A DNA stretch of 6,255 nt from VGMD01 sp964552055 (GTDB taxonomy: Bacteria; Chlamydiota; Chlamydiia; Chlamydiales; 2-12-FULL-49-11). The stretch covers positions 1 to 6,255 of the forward strand of contig CAZKFL010000057.1 of the NCBI GenBank assembly GCA_964552055.1. Reading direction: 5' to 3'. The stretch's first letter is position 1. Every line of letters begins with the position of its first letter. A program made the translations under genes and the position numbers. This document shows positions 4,338 through 6,255 of the stretch, piece by piece. Below the pieces are notes generated by a model. The model was not told the DNA's origin. It made no database searches and saw only the letters and a program-made list of their open reading frames with translations.

Positions 4338-5183
4338 GTGGTTTTTTATATGGACTTGGTTGATGCTTGTCCCTCTACACCAATTGAAAGTAAGAATCAT
4401 TCCATGACCAATCTATCTTCTTTAGGCTCGCTCTTAGATTTTGGCGCAAGATGCATGAAGCAGCAAAACATCAAAATTCCTAGGTTAAGAGGGGTAAAGA
4501 AGGTATTTTTCCCAATGCTTGTAGCTGCCCATAGCTACACAGAAGGAATTTTCTGCTTATGCCAGGAAAATCGATCTCCTCCTAGCTCTGCTCTACTGCG
4601 CCCACTCTGCGAGAACCTCATAAATGCAAGGTTCTTGTTTTGCAATAGAAGAAAACATACGCACGTCTTCTACTTGGATAGCCTATTGGAAAGGAAAAAA
4701 CAGCTTGAACATGCTCTAAGATTTTTAAAGCACAATCCTCATCGTGTGGCTGAAACCAATGTATCTATAAAAGACATAGAAAAAACCCTGAAAAAGATAG
4801 CTACTCAAGAGAAGAAAGTAGGAACAAGAATCGAAAAATTTCCTGGGGCTCTGATCTTAGACACGCAAGGACGGGCGCACCATGTAGACAAGCACAATAC
4901 CGATAAACAGATCAAATCGATTTCCTTAGAATGGCTCTACATTCTCTTATTCAGAAATTTAAGTGCATCTACACACATAAAATGTCTCGATTTTAGTAGA
5001 TATTTCAAGAACGAGGGGTCTGAAATTGTGGTATTTTTAAGTGGAAATTCTGATGAAACTGAAGGACTAGTGGCCCTTGCCGACTATTTCTATAAAGAAC
5101 TCCTTGGGACATTCCTGAAACTATTCAAAAGTCCTTTACTTGCAGAATTTGAGAAATTGTACCGCCCTAAACCTACTTCTTAG
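4338..5183 (+). CDS. DUF5677-like protein, possible HEPN-type motif
   Basis: 281 residues from GTG 4338; ATG 4350 (residue 5) is an equally good start. A purine-rich GAGGAGAGAGAG (4308-4319) lies rather far upstream. The protein is soluble and mostly helical. Residues 61-101 read VAAHSYTEGI...SALLRPLCENLINARFL, the pattern I associate with DUF5677 proteins (a helix with LLR-x-L-x-E-x-x-x-x-x-x-L). A lysine-rich coiled-coil-like region (117-165) follows, then YILLFRNLSASTHIKCLDF (201-219). Arg206-Asn207 and His213 there form R-N-x5-H, compatible with the R-x(4-6)-H signature of HEPN nucleases. The C-terminal helix (242-265) closes the domain. No toxin-antitoxin partner is adjacent: the next gene, 105 bp on, is an acetyltransferase. 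The family assignment is tentative and the nuclease idea is inference. Confidence 0.6.
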   Translation: MVFYMDLVDACPSTPIESKNHSMTNLSSLGSLLDFGARCMKQQNIKIPRLRGVKKVFFPMLVAAHSYTEGIFCLCQENRSPPSSALLRPLCENLINARFLFCNRRKHTHVFYLDSLLERKKQLEHALRFLKHNPHRVAETNVSIKDIEKTLKKIATQEKKVGTRIEKFPGALILDTQGRAHHVDKHNTDKQIKSISLEWLYILLFRNLSASTHIKCLDFSRYFKNEGSEIVVFLSGNSDETEGLVALADYFYKELLGTFLKLFKSPLLAEFEKLYRPKPTS

Positions 5184-5195
5184 TCGTTGTATTAA

Positions 5196-5215
5196 GTCAG
5201 GTCGGAAGTCCTGAC
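5196..5215 (+). terminator. Weak hairpin after the DUF5677-like gene
   Basis: GTCAGG / CCTGAC with an 8-nt loop lies 13 bp after the stop codon. A short T run appears only 12 bp further on (TTTT at 5226-5229), so it is a poor intrinsic terminator and may be just a hairpin. Confidence 0.3.
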
Positions 5216-5261
5216 GCATGCTGCATTTTGAGCTTGAAAATCTCACTTGCAGAGAGTATGC

Positions 5262-5290
5262 TTGAAGCGATCTTTCGCAGGTGTTATAAT
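5262..5290 (+). promoter_or_regulatory. Sigma-70-like promoter of the GNAT gene
   Basis: TTGAAG (5262-5267), a 17-bp spacer, and a perfect TATAAT (5285-5290). Transcription would begin near 5297, which lies inside the long version of the acetyltransferase gene, after its ATG at 5289. If this promoter is the one used, the start at 5361 is favoured. Confidence 0.5.
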
Positions 5291-6173
5291 GATCAAATGG
5301 TTTTTTGTAGTTAGTATGGCCGTAATCAGCCAAATGCAATCGACTTATGCAGGAGATGGAATGGGATATCAGTTAGCACAAGAAAATGTATTAGAAACGC
5401 TTAATTCAGATGAGTATGAACTTGCTAAGCCATTTTTTGATGGTTTTAACACTTACGCATCCATTTTGCACTCTATTTTGGAAAAAAGAAGTGTAGGGAC
5501 AATTTTTACTGATGATAAAAGTAATCCTTCTTTTGTTTTAGTCTGTAGTTCTTCAGTAATCGCTAATCTTAATGCCCCTGTCTATCTAGGAGGTAGCTTA
5601 GATCCAAGTTCTTTAAAGAAAGTAATTGCTTATTTGAAATCCCTCCCTAAAGTGTCTTTGATAGCTTTTTCCGATTGGGAGTTTAGAGCTTGTTTTGAAG
5701 AAGCTGGGTTTAAGCCTATTGAAAGGCTTCAATTACGAAGACCTTTTGGTTTTTTCAACATCGATACTTTTAAGGAATCTCTTCCTAATCAATATTTAGT
5801 AGATAAGATTAACTGCGAAAACTTTTCTCAATGTAATTGGTATTCATATCTTTTAAGTTTATATGGAGATAGTGATCGTTTTTTTACTAACGGAATGGGA
5901 TTTTGCTTAATTGACCAAGGTAAAGTCGCAGCTGAATCTTATGGATTTATTGCTAACAATACAGCAGAAATTGGGGTCATCACAGATAAAAATTATCGCA
6001 ACCAGAACTTAGGAACTATCGTCAGTGCCTTTATGTTGGATTACTGCTACAAAAACAATATAGAACCTTACTGGAATTGCGATTTTAGTAATCCTGCCTC
6101 ATCAATAGTCGCTAAAAAGCTTGGTTTTGAGGAAGACTGTAGATATCTTTTCCTTAGATGGTCAACTCTTTAA
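5289..6173 (+). CDS. GNAT N-acetyltransferase (PF12746-like), possibly exported
   Basis: 294 residues from ATG 5289 (AGGTG 5 bp upstream). The first 21 residues look like a signal peptide: MIKW, an apolar core FFVVSMAVI, and a cleavage candidate after STYA. ATG 5361 (residue 25), with AGGAG 5 bp upstream, gives a 270-residue cytosolic form, the usual length of this family. Residues 60-90 carry SILEKRSVGTIFTDD and SFVLVCSSS, the N-terminal module of the GNAT_acetyltran family. The acetyl-CoA domain is C-terminal: GFCLIDQGKVAAESYGF (204-220), IGVITDKNYRNQNLGTIV (228-245) and SIVAKKLGF (272-280). In motif A, R-x-x-G-x-G/A, the first glycine is Asn240, a deviation. The substrate is unknown; relatives include self-resistance acetyltransferases. 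It stands alone between the DUF5677-like gene and array E, which begins 6 bp after the stop. Confidence 0.82.
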   Translation: MIKWFFVVSMAVISQMQSTYAGDGMGYQLAQENVLETLNSDEYELAKPFFDGFNTYASILHSILEKRSVGTIFTDDKSNPSFVLVCSSSVIANLNAPVYLGGSLDPSSLKKVIAYLKSLPKVSLIAFSDWEFRACFEEAGFKPIERLQLRRPFGFFNIDTFKESLPNQYLVDKINCENFSQCNWYSYLLSLYGDSDRFFTNGMGFCLIDQGKVAAESYGFIANNTAEIGVITDKNYRNQNLGTIVSAFMLDYCYKNNIEPYWNCDFSNPASSIVAKKLGFEEDCRYLFLRWSTL

Positions 6174-6179
6174 ACATAA

Positions 6180-6255
6180 TGAAAGGGTCATGAAAGGGTC
6201 ATGAAAGGGTCAGGCTTGACATCTTCTTGTTCACGTATCTTTTTCTTGACAAAAT
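6180..6255 (+). repeat. Repeat array E running into an IS end
   Basis: Three TGAAAGGGTCA units (6180, 6191, 6202), then GGCTTGACAT and the same tail as array A, CTTCTTGTTCACGTATCTTT (6222-6241). After that the sequence diverges (TCTTGACAAAAT against AGTTGACATCAAAT in array A). It is read as the other end of the same insertion-sequence family, continuing out of the window. Any transposase is not visible here. Confidence 0.8.

Noticed and set aside
5247..5288. TTG start at 5247 for the GNAT gene
   Set aside because: It adds 14 residues ahead of a good signal peptide, has no ribosome site, and lies upstream of the likely promoter.
5136..5339. Minus-strand 67-codon open frame
   Set aside because: It overlaps the end of the DUF5677-like gene and the GNAT promoter and start, with no family pattern.

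Overview
This is a low-GC (about 40% by eye), repeat-riddled accessory segment of a bacterial chromosome or plasmid. Every gene cluster sits between arrays of one short repeat. Broken genes, an insertion-sequence remnant and a possible tRNA-end attachment site suggest a genome under mobile-element pressure, such as a host-associated or amoeba-associated proteobacterium. That is only an impression: no gene here fixes the taxon.

Layout: (1) 1-122, array A, ending in what looks like an insertion-sequence end. (2) 119-230, minus-strand C-terminal remnant of a Tn5/IS4-type transposase. (3) 231-300, array B, then a hairpin (301-328) and copy 1 of a ~190-bp repeat (329-517). (4) 581-1111, a small hydrophobic protein with a signal peptide. 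(5) 1211-1325, C-terminal remnant of an unidentified minus-strand gene, cut by array C (1326-1471). (6) The hairpin again (1472-1499), then a partial tRNA/tmRNA 3' end and direct repeats that could be an attachment site (1508-1667). (7) A minus-strand TipA-type MerR regulator gene with two frameshifts (1704-2465), divergent from a plus-strand operon: GntR/FCD regulator, DUF2000 protein, and an aminoglycoside phosphotransferase-like gene cut off after about 63 codons. (8) Array D (3902-4080), hairpin copy 3 and copy 3 of the ~190-bp repeat (4111-4304). (9) A DUF5677-like protein (4338-5183) and a GNAT acetyltransferase (5289-6173). (10) Array E and a second insertion-sequence end (6180-6255).

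The most unusual feature is the architecture. All five arrays are in the same orientation. Each is built from the 11-mer TGAAAGGGTCA plus truncated longer units. Each has a variable left boundary (three times a truncated gene) and a fixed right boundary (a terminator-like hairpin or an insertion-sequence end). The segment therefore reads as cassettes separated by polarised repeat arrays. In the aph-like gene the first array unit appears to be the gene's own sequence, as if the array landed on a matching target.

Functionally, gntR, the DUF2000 gene and aph form one tight operon with a recognisable promoter and two inverted repeats that could be operators. The merR gene keeps a textbook 19-bp-spacer MerR promoter although its reading frame is destroyed. 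The remaining genes appear to be independent cargo.
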